In this document: positions 44,990 through 55,475 of the stretch, in pieces
Numbering within the stretch: position 1 is the first letter of the stretch
Layout: each line of letters starts with the position of its first letter
Assembly: GCA_036346275.1 (NCBI GenBank)
Contig: CM070723.1
Span: forward strand, 26,666,176 to 26,730,175
DNA: 64,000 nt
Direction of reading: 5' to 3'
Source of the DNA: Otatea glauca
Lineage: Eukaryota; Streptophyta; Magnoliopsida; Poales; Poaceae
The notes under the pieces: model-generated
What the model saw: only the letters and a program-made list of their open reading frames with translations
Database searches by the model: none
Told to the model about the DNA's origin: nothing
Position numbers and translations under genes: made by a program

Positions 44990-47016
44990 TGGCGATGGAC
45001 AAGTATTCCACCAAGCCTCCTATTTTTGCTGGAGTTGATTTTCCTTTCTGGAAATCGCGGATCCCACTAGATCTTCCCTTGATCTTTCTGCTGGTTTCTC
45101 TATTTCCGCCCTTTGCAAGCTAAGCGATGACCAACTGGAAAAATTTCCAGAAAATGAGCTTGCTATTCTTGCTCGCAAGTTTTATCATGCATACAAGAGG
45201 GTGAGATAGTGGAAGAGAGGTGGCATGATCACATGCTTCGAGTGTGGTGGCCCCAACCACGTTTGGGCTAATTGCCCAAAACTGGAGAAGACAAAGAACG
45301 ACACCAGCGGTTCGGCAAAGAACGACTACATCGATAAGAACCGCAACAAGAAGCCTCCAGTTCGCGAGCCGGCATGTGAGAAGAAGTACCGCAACTTCTC
45401 CAAGAACAAGAAGCTCTTCCACCGCGTCCTTGTCGCGCTTGACGACATCAACCTCTCCGACACGGAGACATGGAGCGACGAGAGCGAGGATGATCCGCAA
45501 GAGAAGAAAGGCGGTGACGACTTCTCCGTCATGTGCTTCATGGCCGACGCCAAAGGCATCAGCGACTCCGAGCTCTACAGCGACTCGGAAGAGGTACCCT
45601 CCTATGACCAGCTCAATAAAGCTTTTTTGCAAATTAAGAAAATTTCATGCTAGAGCTAGAGCTAGGTGTGTGGAGCTAGAGAAGGAAGTAGGTACCTTGC
45701 CTCGAGAGTTAGCTTCTCTTAGACCTTCTCCCTCTCGAGTCACTGATGACTGTTCTTTGTGTGATGCACCTCTTGTGGAGTTGGAGAACCTAAGGACTAT
45801 GCATGATAGTGTGTTATCTGAACTAGATAGTCATAGGTTGAAGAATGCTAGAGATGATTCTATTGATGCTATTCCACTAGATGCTAGTTTTCTTCATGCT
45901 TACTCTACTCCATCATGCTCTAATTACCCTAAATTGCTTGCCGAAATTGATGCCATGAGCGATCACCTTAGAAAGCTTTCTTCTAGAAACATTGAACTTG
46001 AAATACATGCTTCTAAGGACCCAGTCAGCTCATGTGAGGGCTTTAGGCAACTAAAACTTGACAATGAATTCTTAAATATCAAGTGTGCTAATCTTGCTAA
46101 GGACTTACTAGATAAGTCACAAGAAAGTTGCTTGCGATGTTCTATGATTGAGGGGGACTTGGATAAAATTCATGTCGAGCTTAGAAAGAAATTAGAAGAC
46201 CAAGCCCATAGAATTAGAAATGCGTCTTGCATTTCTTGTGAGCACCTCAAGATTGAGGCAGCCGTGCTGAGGGAGAAAAATGCACGTGCTGAGAGAGCTC
46301 ATCTTTCTGGTTCTTCTTCTTCTTCTTCCCCTTGTTCTTCTTGTGCCTCTTTCTTTTGAGATTGCCAGTATCTTATGAGAACTCTCGAGAAGTTTGTTGG
46401 AGGTAAGAAGAAGCTCAATCTTATTCTAGACCAATCCAAGATTAGTAGATTCAATCAAGGCCTAGGATTTGATCCCTTGGAGCACGCTCGGGCGCATCCT
46501 CCCACCATTGTGCGCGGCTCCAAGAGTGGTGAGATTGTGGTAGCTCCTAGAGTGAGTACCACCGTGTTTAGGTCTATTGGGGTTGTCCATAGGACTTCTG
46601 ACCAGAAGGGTGTTATTCATGTTGCTTCTGTCTCTAGCAAGGGGAAGTACACATGCACCTTCTGTAAGAAGGATGGTCACCTAGTAGATTTCTGCTTCAC
46701 GCGCGCCAAGATCACTCGGCGTGAACATGTTGCTACTATTAGGGGTATTCAGGGTCATTGCCAGACTTTGAGTGCTCCTAAGGCACACACTGCTTCTAGA
46801 CAGGTTAGAGAGTCGCCTGTTTTTGGGCAACGTCCAGAACACAGTTTTCATGCTAGTTCATCGTGTTTTAGTCCTGGAGCTGTTTGTAGTCAGTCTTTTC
46901 GCCGTCCTCTTGAAATTTCTCGTTTTTCTCATCGAGGTAGATATCAGCGGCGTGAGGTGTTTTCTGGTAGGAGTTTTAGGCAGCTTCACTGGAGTGGTTC
47001 AGCTTTTGCACCATGA
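44990..47016 (+). pseudogene. Copia 1 gag
   Basis: ATG 44990 begins MAMDKYSTKPPIFAGVDFPF, then an internal deletion removes most of the capsid region (junction near 45070). Zinc knuckle CFECGGPNHVWANC at about 45232. A frame change near 45650 leads into a long coiled-coil stretch (45660-46359) rich in Leu/Glu/Arg. It ends in a Ser-rich stop, then continues from 46375 to a second knuckle CTFCKKDGHLVDFC at about 46654. A long coiled coil and two knuckles are typical of SIRE/Opie gag proteins. Stops and the deletion make it non-functional. Confidence 0.8.
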
Positions 47017-47119
47017 TAGGCCAACCCAGTTTTAACTTCTAGATCATCTACTAGAGTTGCTACTGATCTTGTTAGGGTTAAACGTCAGAGAGACACTCGA
47101 GTCCAGTCTTCTTCTGTGA

Positions 47120-47886
47120 TTGGTACTCCGAGATGTCGTATGGTTCAGTATTGGGTTCCTAAGTCTTCACTCTATCCCAGTACTGAGTCATCGTTCTCTC
47201 TTGTGTCTTGATCAGGTTCATCGGATGGGGAAGGGAGATGTTTGGATTGTATACTCCGGTTGTTCTTGTCATATGACTGGAGATTCTCGATGGTTCTCTT
47301 CCCTAGTCCGAGCCCCCGGTGATGAGTTGATCACTTTCGGGGATGCTTCTTCAGGTAGAGTCATTGCTAAAGGTACCATTTGCATTAATGACAATTTCAT
47401 TCTTAAAGATGTTGCCTTAGTAAGTAAGCTGCAATACAATTTGCTTTCTGTTTCTCAGCTTATTGATGACTTTTTCGAGGTGAGTTTTAAGAGTAGCGCC
47501 TGTAGAATCCTCGATTCTTTAGGAGGGTTAGTTTGCGGGATTTCTAGATATGGGAGAGTCTTTCGTGCTGATTTTTCTGCTTCTTCTGGAGACTCCCTCC
47601 ATTGTTTGATTGCTTCAGAGTCCCGTGATCTCTCCTTCTGGTATAGGACACTTGGTCACATTGGATTTGATCATTTGACCTGAGTTAGCAGCCACGATCG
47701 CAATCGTGGTTTGCCCAAACTCAAAATGGTCAAAGACTTAGTTTGCTTTCCCTGCCGACATGGCAAGATGGTTGTTGCTTCTCATCTCCCAGTCACTGTT
47801 GTGATGACTGATGCACCAGGACAGCTTTTACATATGGACACTATTGGTCCAGCTAGAGTGCAGTCAGTGGGTGGGAAGTGGTATGT
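47120..47886 (+). pseudogene. Copia 1 protease and integrase start
   Basis: The protease motif reads WIVYSGCSCHMTGD. The catalytic Asp expected after WIV is Tyr (TAC at 47252-47254). A hydrophobic core and LVSKLQYNLLSVSQLIDD follow, as in copia proteases. The GAG-pre-integrase region is FWYRTLGHIGFDHLT, a stop, then GLPKLKMVKDLVCFPCRHGK, and the integrase core begins QLLHMDTIGPARV before truncation at 47886. The Tyr substitution and truncation abolish both activities. Confidence 0.82.
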
Positions 47887-47900
47887 ATATATATATATAT

Positions 47901-49531
47901 AAATTGATAAGCCTGAAACAATTATTGCAAGATTGACAAACCTCCAGATCATTGGTCTTTGTTGTACACATGATGAGTTGCATGTTGTGGCAAACATAGA
48001 ATCTACATAGGTTAGTTCTCTTTGACTGCTGGTGGCACTGCAAAAATATAATTTGGTTAGTTCGCAAGGCATTATTAAAGAGTGTGATATTGGACTATTA
48101 TGTACTAGTGGATACTGGAAACTTGAAATCGTGGTTCCGCTATGACCCTCCCTTCGATTGCCCTTCACGAATTCTATACACTTCGAACGACCTACATGAT
48201 TCCAAAATATTGGCCTTAGCCATTCCACGAGCAACCTACACCTTGAATGACCTACAGTAGAGTTATCTATGGAGGAAATGTGATTACATGTTGAATAATT
48301 GTGCGATAAGCTTCAAGTCGTGAGAGCCGCCCTTTAAGGAATCAAGGTAGATTACCCAGTTCTCTCTTGGTACAATTACAATAAGAATCTACTGAAACCT
48401 ACACAGGTATGTCGCCATGGTTATTCAACCTAACTTCGAGTTGCGTATAAAGTACAAATCAATAAGTATAGAAACTAGTGCATCACTTACCCTGGTTGTG
48501 GGGTAAACGTATGTAGGATTTATTGCATTGAGCCAGCAATGCATTTGTCATATAATCCTCGACGTCATGTAAATTATCGTCCATGCTTTGCTTGAAGACC
48601 ATGTGTGGGTCAAGGAAACCTACCAGTTCATCCTTGATTTTGGCATCAAGTATCATGTATCTATATATACAAAAGCAATGAGTTATATATATATAACATT
48701 TATCGGTATTACACGAATGTACACTGTGATTGCACAAACTTATAATGTCCAACATCTCAAGAGTCAAGCGTCGAGGGCATTGAGGTTGTAGAGATCGAAC
48801 AAATCGCTGAAGTCGACCTCGAAGAAGCCCCTCGATGACTGGTTGAACAAATGCTCCTCCTTAAACTTCACGGGGATACTTGATATCCATTCTACCACCA
48901 GCTTGTTGGCTTCTTCCATGCACCAATTATGCACTCTAGTGAAAGCCATTCCAAGCATTTGTAATTGCTCTTCACAAACGAACGACTCTCCTACCTTGTA
49001 TTTTCGGGCCAACATGGCCAACAAAAAGTCCTTAGCCGATGTGCTCTACTTTGATTTGTCCTAGTCGTTGACTTGCTTTCTAACATAGGTCGTCTTCATA
49101 GAAGACGACTAGGCACGAAGTGATGTATCGAAATGTGATGTACGTGGCACGGTAGCCGATTTGGTGGATCGCTTCGGTGTAGTAGGTGGTTCCGATAGTG
49201 CGGGTAGCTCTGTAGCAGTAGGTGGCTCCAGTAGTGTGGGTAGCTTTGGTACTAGATGACGATCGTCCAAGAAGATGTCCCTCCTGGGCCGCTGGATGAA
49301 TGTGTCAATGGCATCCCCTAGTGTCACAATCTCATCGTTTAGGGGCATCTACAGCGTAACGACCATGAAAATTTTGTGTACACCATCCACATTCACATTT
49401 GTGAAACCCGGCGCTACCGGGCGACCGTGCACCATCGCCTCTCGATCAGATGGATACGCGTGTCTCCAAGCAGCCTGAAGGGGAACAGATCCATTGACAA
49501 GCCTCACATAGAGATTGCACCACGTGGCCAT
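47901..49531 (-). pseudogene. CACTA C-terminal region with Ulp1-like protease
   Basis: The first part (49531-49290) reads CNLYVRLVNGSVPLQAAW and VAPGFTNVNVDGV, then EIVTLGDAIDTFIQRPRRDI, resembling the DUF8039 region of plant transposases. A Pro/Thr-rich linker follows (about 49280-49110). 49024-48764 holds a conserved-looking block. The Ulp1-like C48 peptidase region follows: KIKDELVGFLDPHMVFK, RLPHNQG (the expected His lies just after, at the frame end), NWVIYLDSLK with Asp, and RTNLCRFYVCHNMQ around the nucleophile Cys. Stops, frame changes and introns interrupt it. Ulp1-like domains cleave SUMO in cells; their role in transposons is unclear. Confidence 0.72.
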
Positions 49532-49744
49532 CTACATAATGGTACACAATTAGCAAAGGGGTCCAATAGGTCTGAATTTATTGATACTTATGGGGTTTAC
49601 ATGGTCCGTCTTAGCCTCTCCGCAACCCTTTCCTCAAACCTTTCCTGAAGGCTTCTTAGCAGATTATTGAACTGCTCTCTTAGCCTTTCCTCAACCCTTT
49701 TCTTAATCATAGCTACTAGCTGTTCTTCAAACCTTTATTTTGAC

Positions 49745-50388
49745 CTTAATGTTTAGTAAGAGACCAATCAAGCTATCACACACATTTTTCTCTAGATGCA
49801 TGATGTCGATGCAGTGGCTAACTTCTAGGTGCTCTTAATAAGGTTGGTCCCAAAATATTGATCTCTTCTTCTAGATGCTCTTCTCACGGGTCTTCGATTT
49901 ACGTCTCTTTCCATGCGCAACATCCAAATCCTTAACCATATCATAAATATATCACCCTATTAAAGGCCTTGGAGTTGAACCATCCTTGTTTCTTCTGTCA
50001 AGTTATTTCTTCATCTTGCTATATGGGTGATTTCTCCGAAGGAACCTACAGTGATGAATGTACACGGTTTTGCTCGAGTGGTCCAGCCACACACTCTCGG
50101 TATCATCTAAGAAGTGAGCATAGGATTTGGCTCCTTTTGTACTCTGATCAGACAGGTTAGCAAGGGCAGGATAATCATTTTTTGTGAAGAACAACAAGTA
50201 GTGTAAAGTGAATTTATCTCTTTTGAATACAAACCATACCTATACCTCACGAACCCAAAGTGTTTTTAGATCGTCCACCATTGGCGTTAGGTACACATCA
50301 ATTTCACTCCTAGGTTGCTTCAGTCCTTTGATAAGTATAGACAATGAAATGTACTTTCGCTTCATAGACAACCAAGGAGGAAAGTTGT
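49745..50388 (-). pseudogene. CACTA TNP2 transposase fragment
   Basis: Minus-strand order is NNFPPWLSMKRKYISLSILI, KQPRSEIDVYLTPMVDDLK, a stop, FTLHYLLFFTKNDYPALAN, VYIHHCRFLRRNHPYSKMKK, then after further breaks LEVSHCIDIMHLEKNVCDS. These are signature blocks of the TNP2 (Transposase_21) family and the start of the following DUF4218 region. TNP2 proteins catalyse excision and insertion at CACTA ends. The upstream part of the gene is cut off by the copia LTR at 50389, and stops are frequent. Confidence 0.88.
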
Positions 50389-50715
50389 TGAAGGACCAAA
50401 AATGGCGATCAGAGGGAGTGAATGATCAACAACAATTTCCCCCAAAAGAACCAACCAAAACCTCACTTCGTCACACATGAGCAAAAGAATAAATTTTCTA
50501 AGAAAATCAGTCGAAGGCGGCACTACCGTATCATAGGGAGCGGTAGTATTGGATGAATAGTAAAAACATGATGAACAGTAAAATAAGCACGAGTTCAAAT
50601 CCAAGAATTGATGTAATTTTTGATTGGACGATACAAAACTCATGAAACTTGGCTTACACCTTCCTACTAATGTTAGGAACCTATTCCACTCATCAATTGA
50701 AAAAATTAACATCAA
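50389..50715 (-). repeat. Copia 3, terminal part of 3' LTR (minus strand)
   Basis: It begins TGAAGGACCAAAAATGGCGA, the reverse complement of the family LTR 3' end, and matches that LTR inwards for ~325 bases (complement of the segment ending AACTTTGATG). It then meets a plus-strand LTR fragment head to head. The exact terminus at 50389 inside the TNP2 frame marks the insertion point. Confidence 0.78.
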
Positions 50716-51113
50716 AGTCCAAAAATGCTCCTACTTGGTGCATCCTTCCTTCGATTTGAAAAACGTGAGAACTTTGACATAAATCTCTTGGATTGAAGGT
50801 TGGAATAAATTCCTGACCTCCATATGAAGGTGCAAACCAAGTTTTATGAGTTTTGGACAAGCCGATCAAAAGTTGCATCATTTGTTCTTTTGAGTTCGTG
50901 CTGATTTGTTTGCTGTTCTTGAGGCCCGGTGCTACCGTCCCCTACCCGGTGCTATTAACCCAACAGTGGTAGCACCGGCCATACTGGGTTAATTTCTCCC
51001 TCTCGTCTCCCTTTTGATTGTTTCTTGTGAGGGCTTGGTTGGATCATTTTTGGTGCGAAAATTTTTTAATTTGGGATCATTCACCCCCCTCTAATCGCCA
51101 TCTCGGTCCTTCA
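50716..51113 (+). repeat. 5' LTR remnant of copia 2
   Basis: The last ~398 bases match 58470-58874, starting near CTACTTGGTGCATCCTTCC and ending GGTCCTTCA at 51113. The left part was lost at the junction with the inverted LTR. The degraded primer site TTAGTATCAGAGT follows at 51115-51127. Confidence 0.82.
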
Positions 51114-51169
51114 ATTAGTATCAGAGTCTGGTTTATCTCTTCCATAGATCTTGACTAATCTCTAGAACC

Positions 51170-52908
51170 ATGGTGACAGACAAGTATTTCACCAAGCCTC
51201 CCATCTTTTCTAGAGTTGATTTTCCTTTCTGGAAGTTGAGAATGGGGCCGTACATCACTGCCCTGGGCTTCCTGATTTGGCAAAAGGTAAAACTCCAATA
51301 TGAGGTTCCTGCCGATGAAAACGTCATGGCCAGCAATATGTCTAATGTTGAGGCTAACGCTAAGGCAAGGAATATCCTCATACATGGTCTTACAACAGTG
51401 AGTACAATGGGATCTCTCACCTACAATTCGCTTACCAGATTTGGGTGACCCTCGATACTTACCATGAGGACACTACCCAGATCAAGATGGTGAGACAGGA
51501 TCAATACAAGTGTGACTAGTACAAATTTGAACAGCACGCTGGTGAGACCTTTGGTTGCTTTACAAGGATTTTGAGTGATCCCTGTGCAATTGGTTGCACA
51601 TACCCTGACTTGGAAAACGCTCGGCACTTCTTGACCACACTTGATCTTCGGGTTTGGGAGATGGAGGTTGGGAGATGGAGGTGGCCACCATCAAGGACAC
51701 AATAAACTTATCGACCTTGACACTTGATGGGCTTTACTACCGGCTCAAGACTCATGAGACCGACGTTGTCTCCCATAAAACAATGTCACAGTCGATGGCC
51801 TTGGTCACCGATCAAATTGGATCCACTTCTGAGATTTCAATTGGTTTCTGTCTTTCCACCCTTTGCGAGCTAAGCGATGAACAATTGGAATAATTTCTAG
51901 AAAGTGAGCTAGCATTGTTTGCCCGCAAATTTTCTCATTTCTACAAAAGGGTGAGGGAGAGGAAGAGAGGTGGCATGATTACCTGCTTCGAATGTGGTGG
52001 CCCTAACCACATTCGGACAAACTGCCCCAAGCTGGAGAAAGGCAAGAATGACTCATGCAGTTCAGGAAAGAACGACGACACCAACAAGAACCACAACAAG
52101 AAGCCTCCAGTTCGTGACCCGACACGTGAGAAGAAGTACTGCAACTTCTCGAAGAACAAGAAGCTCTTCCACCGCGTCCTTGCTGAACTCGACGACATCA
52201 GCCTCTTCGACACAGAGACCTGGAATGACGAGGGCGAGGATGATCCGCAAGAGAAGAACAAAGGTGGGACGACTTCACCGGGATGTGTTTCATGGCGGAC
52301 GCCAGCGACATCAACGACTCAGAGCTCTACAGTGACTCGAACGAGATACCCTCCTATGACCAGCACAATGAAGCTTTCTGCGAATTAGGGAAATTTCATG
52401 CTAGAGCTAGGTGTATGGAGCTAGAGAAGGAAGTAGGTGCCTTGACTCAGGAGTTAGCTTCACTGAGAATGAATGATAGTGTGGTTTCTGAGCTTGAGAG
52501 TCTTAGGTCAAACAATGCTAGCACTAGTTCTATTGATGCTATTCTTGTAGATGCTAGTTTTCTTCATGCTCACACTAGCGCATCGTGTGAAATTTGCCCT
52601 AAATTGCTTGCTGAAATTGATGCCATGAGCATTCACCTTAGGAACCTATCTACTAGAAATAATTAACTTGAATTGCAAGCATCTAAGGACTCAGTCAGCT
52701 CATGTGAGGGCTGTAGCCAACTAAAACTTGACAATGAATCCCTAAATGTCAAGTGTGCTAAACTTGCTAAGGACTTACTAGTTAAGTCACAAGAAAGTTG
52801 CCTGTGATGTGCTGAGATTGAGGAGGACTTGGATAAAATCCAAGTCGAGCTTAGGAAGGCACTTGAGGCCCAGACCATAGGATTAGAAATGTCCCTTGCA
52901 TTTCTTGT
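51170..52908 (+). pseudogene. Copia 2 gag
   Basis: ATG 51170 opens MVTDKYFTKPPIFSRVDFPF and continues through the capsid region (LRMGPYITALGFLIW, NVEANAKARNILIHGL) in frame to about 51448. Further pieces follow in shifted frames (51654-51893). Zinc knuckle CFECGGPNHIRTNC near 51987, then a charged stretch and a coiled coil to about 52666. Several stops follow (for example 52664 and 52807). At about 52908 the sequence jumps to the region after the protease, by comparison with copia 1. Confidence 0.8.
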
Positions 52909-53770
52909 GAGGCCTGTAGAATCCTTTATTCATCAGGGGAGTTAGTTTGAGGGATTTCTATATTTGGGAGAGTCTTCCGTGCTAATTTTTCTATTTTTTC
53001 TAGAGATTCTCTTCGTTATTTAATTGCTTCAGAGTCCCGTGATCTCTCCTTCTAGCATAGGAGATTAGGTCACATCGGCTTCGACCATTTGACTCGAGTT
53101 AGCAACCACAATCTCATTCGTGGTTTGCCTATACTCAAGATGGTCAAAGTCTTAGTTTGCTCTCCTTGCTGACATGGCAAGATGGTTACTGCTTCTCATC
53201 CTCCAATTACTGTTATGATGACTAATGCACCACGATAGCTTTTACATATGGACACTATTGGTTCGCTAGATGCAGTCAACAGGTGGGAAGTGGTATGTTC
53301 TTGTCATTGTTGATGACTTTTCGAGGTATTTTTTGGGTATTTTTCATGGCCTCGAAGGATGTCTTTTACCCATTTCAGGGGTTTGGTCCGTAGGTTGTCT
53401 ATTGAGCTCCCTAGTGCCTTATGAGCTATACGAAGTGACAATGGCATGGAGTTCAAAACTCCAACTTTGGGAGCTTCTGTGAGGAGTTTGGCTTAAGCAT
53501 CAGTTTTCCTCTCAATACGTCCCCTTAGCAAAATGGCATAGTGGAAAGAAAAAACAGAACCTTGGTCGAGATGGCCAGGATAATGCTATATGAGTACAAT
53601 ACTCCTAGGAAGTTTTGGGCTGAGGCTATAACTATTGCTTGCTATGTGTTTAAACATGTATTCTTTAGAGAACATTTGCACCGCACTTCTTATGAGTTGA
53701 GGTATGGGCGAAAGCCAGTGTTTCTCATTTTCATGTGTTTGGTTGCAAGTGTTTCATTTTGATGTCTTGA
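52909..53770 (+). pseudogene. Copia 2 integrase remnant
   Basis: GAG-pre-integrase (HRRLGHIGFDHLTRV-type text with breaks, then GLPILKMVKVLVC), the integrase core LLHMDTIGS with VNRWEVV after a frame change, a VIVDDFSRYF block at about 53300, and the later acidic region VERKNRTLVEMARIMLYEYN (about 53540), in which the catalytic Glu is retained. Frameshifts and stops separate all parts. Confidence 0.75.
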
Positions 53771-54202
53771 AACCTAGATAAGTTTGAGTCTCGCTCTTCT
53801 AATGGCATCTTTCTAGGTTATTCGACTTGTTTTTATAGCTATAGGGTCTGGGGTTGTGATGCGAATAAGATCATAGAGACCTATGATGTCACCTTTGATA
53901 GGCTAGCCCAAGAGCTAGACTTGACATATCAGGCTCTTATTTTCTCTTCGAGACAATTTTTGTAGAGGATGAGGATGATGGAGATGAATGTGTTCCATAA
54001 AATCCAGTACACTCTACACTTGAGATGCCTCCTGTTTTCATTTCTACACCTTAGGGAGACCAACCTTTACCTTCAGACTCTCCTTCAACGAATGGCTCTG
54101 TTCCTGCCTCTTCTGTTCATGAGGTAGAGGCCACTTCTGCTTCTAGACCTCCCCGCCGTATTCAGAGACATCATCCACCTGATTAGATCATTAGCATTTT
54201 GT

Positions 54203-55206
54203 TTGAGTGAGTCACATGCTCGAAATCAGGTTTGTCTATTTTTTGCCTCTACTCTGCCTTTGTTGCTTCATTTGAGCCAAAGGATGTTTCTCATGCATTA
54301 TCCGATGAGTCTTGGATTAATGCTACGCATGAGGAACTTGAGAACTTCAAGAGGAACAAGCTTTGGCAGCTTGTCGAGCTCCCATCTAGTTATAATGTCA
54401 TTGGGACAAGTGGGTGTTCAAGAATAAGCAGAGTGAGGATGGGGTTACCATTAGAAACAAGGCTAGGCTAGTTGCACAGGGCTTTACTCAGATTATGGGT
54501 CTTGACTTTGAGGAGACTTCATCCCCTGTAGCTAGACTAGAGGCTATTAGAATCTTGCTTGCATTTTCGGCATCAAAGGGCTTCAAGCTTTATCAAATGG
54601 ATGTCAAGAGTGCATTCCTTAATGGATATATTAAGTAAGAAGTGTATGTCACGCAGCTTCCAGGATTCCAGAACCCCAAATACCCAAACCATGTTTTCAA
54701 GCGTTCCAAAGCTTTATATGGACTTAAGTAGGCCTCTAGAGCTTGGTATGAGAGGCTTAAGTCCTATCTTCTCAGTCGTGGTTTAAAGATGGGTATAATA
54801 GACAAGACTCTGTTCATCAGACACCAGGATTCTCATTTTCCCCTCGTCTAGATTTATGTGGACGACATTGTCTTTAGTGGCTCTTTGCACTCTCTTGTGT
54901 CTCAGATTTTAGACGTGATGAGCACAGAGTTCGAGATGAGCATGATGGGCGAGTTGAGCTACTTCCTTGGCTTCCAAATCAGGCAGACTCGGGAGAGCAC
55001 CTTCTTGCATCAAGGCAAGTACACTCGAGACCTTCTAAGGCTCTTCAAAATGTCTGATGGGATGCCAGTGATGACTCCTATGGCCGCCAATGCTGTCCTT
55101 GAGCCCGACGAGGATGGTGAGCTAGTTGATCAGATGGAGTTTCAGAGCATTATCGGCTCCCTCTTGTATGTCACTGCCTCGAGGCTAGACATACATTTTG
55201 CTGTGT
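54203..55206 (+). pseudogene. Copia 2 reverse transcriptase
   Basis: RVT_2-type RT over several frames: ELENFKRNKLWQLVELPSS, then NKARLVAQGFTQIMGLDFEE, PVARLEAIRILLAFSASKG, YQMDVKSAFLNGYIK, a stop, ALYGLK and a stop, and the active site as IYVDDIVFSGS (about 54851-54880). ELSYFLGFQIRQT and KYTRDLLRLFKMS follow. Stop codons replace residues at several conserved positions. It once copied element RNA; now inactive. Confidence 0.85.
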
Positions 55207-55475
55207 GTCTGCGCTCGATAGAGAGTGTTCCACTTTTCTGTAACAACACTTCTATTATTTGCATTACTAAAAACCTAGTGCAACACTCTAGGACCAAGCA
55301 TATAGATATTAGATATCACTTTCTTAGAGACCATGTGGAGAAGGGTGATATTGTGCTTCAGTTTGTGGAGAGTGACCAACAGATTGCCGATATCTTTACT
55401 AAGTCTTTGGATAGCTCTAGGTTTGTGGCCTTGAGAGGAGAGCTTGGAGTTGTGTGCCCTTACAGCATACCTTGA
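55207..55475 (+). pseudogene. Copia 2 RNase H, C-terminal tail only
   Basis: The RT frame passes directly from DIHFAVCLR into SIESVPLFCNNTSIICITKN and ends IFTKSLDSSRFVALRGELGV. The central RNase H region with its acidic residues is missing, so a deletion joined the RT C-terminus to the RNase H tail. It ends with TGA at 55473-55475. Confidence 0.8.

Larger units (their letters stand above)
43212..47886 (+). mobile_element. Copia retrotransposon 1 (SIRE/Opie-like), 3' part missing
   Basis: 5' LTR, primer-binding site, gag, protease and the start of integrase, then an abrupt end after GGTATGT at 47886 in an (AT)n tract where CACTA-derived sequence begins. RT, RNase H and the 3' LTR are absent. 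Where both copies are present it closely resembles copia 2 (50716-58874). Confidence 0.85.
47901..50388 (-). mobile_element. CACTA (En/Spm) autonomous-type remnant
   Basis: This minus-strand block of transposase coding sequence (TNP2, DUF8039-like, Ulp1-like) shows no CACTA terminal repeat on either side. It is cut at the left by the copia 1 junction and at the right by the terminal TGAAGGACC of a minus-strand copia LTR inserted into the TNP2 frame. Confidence 0.8.
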
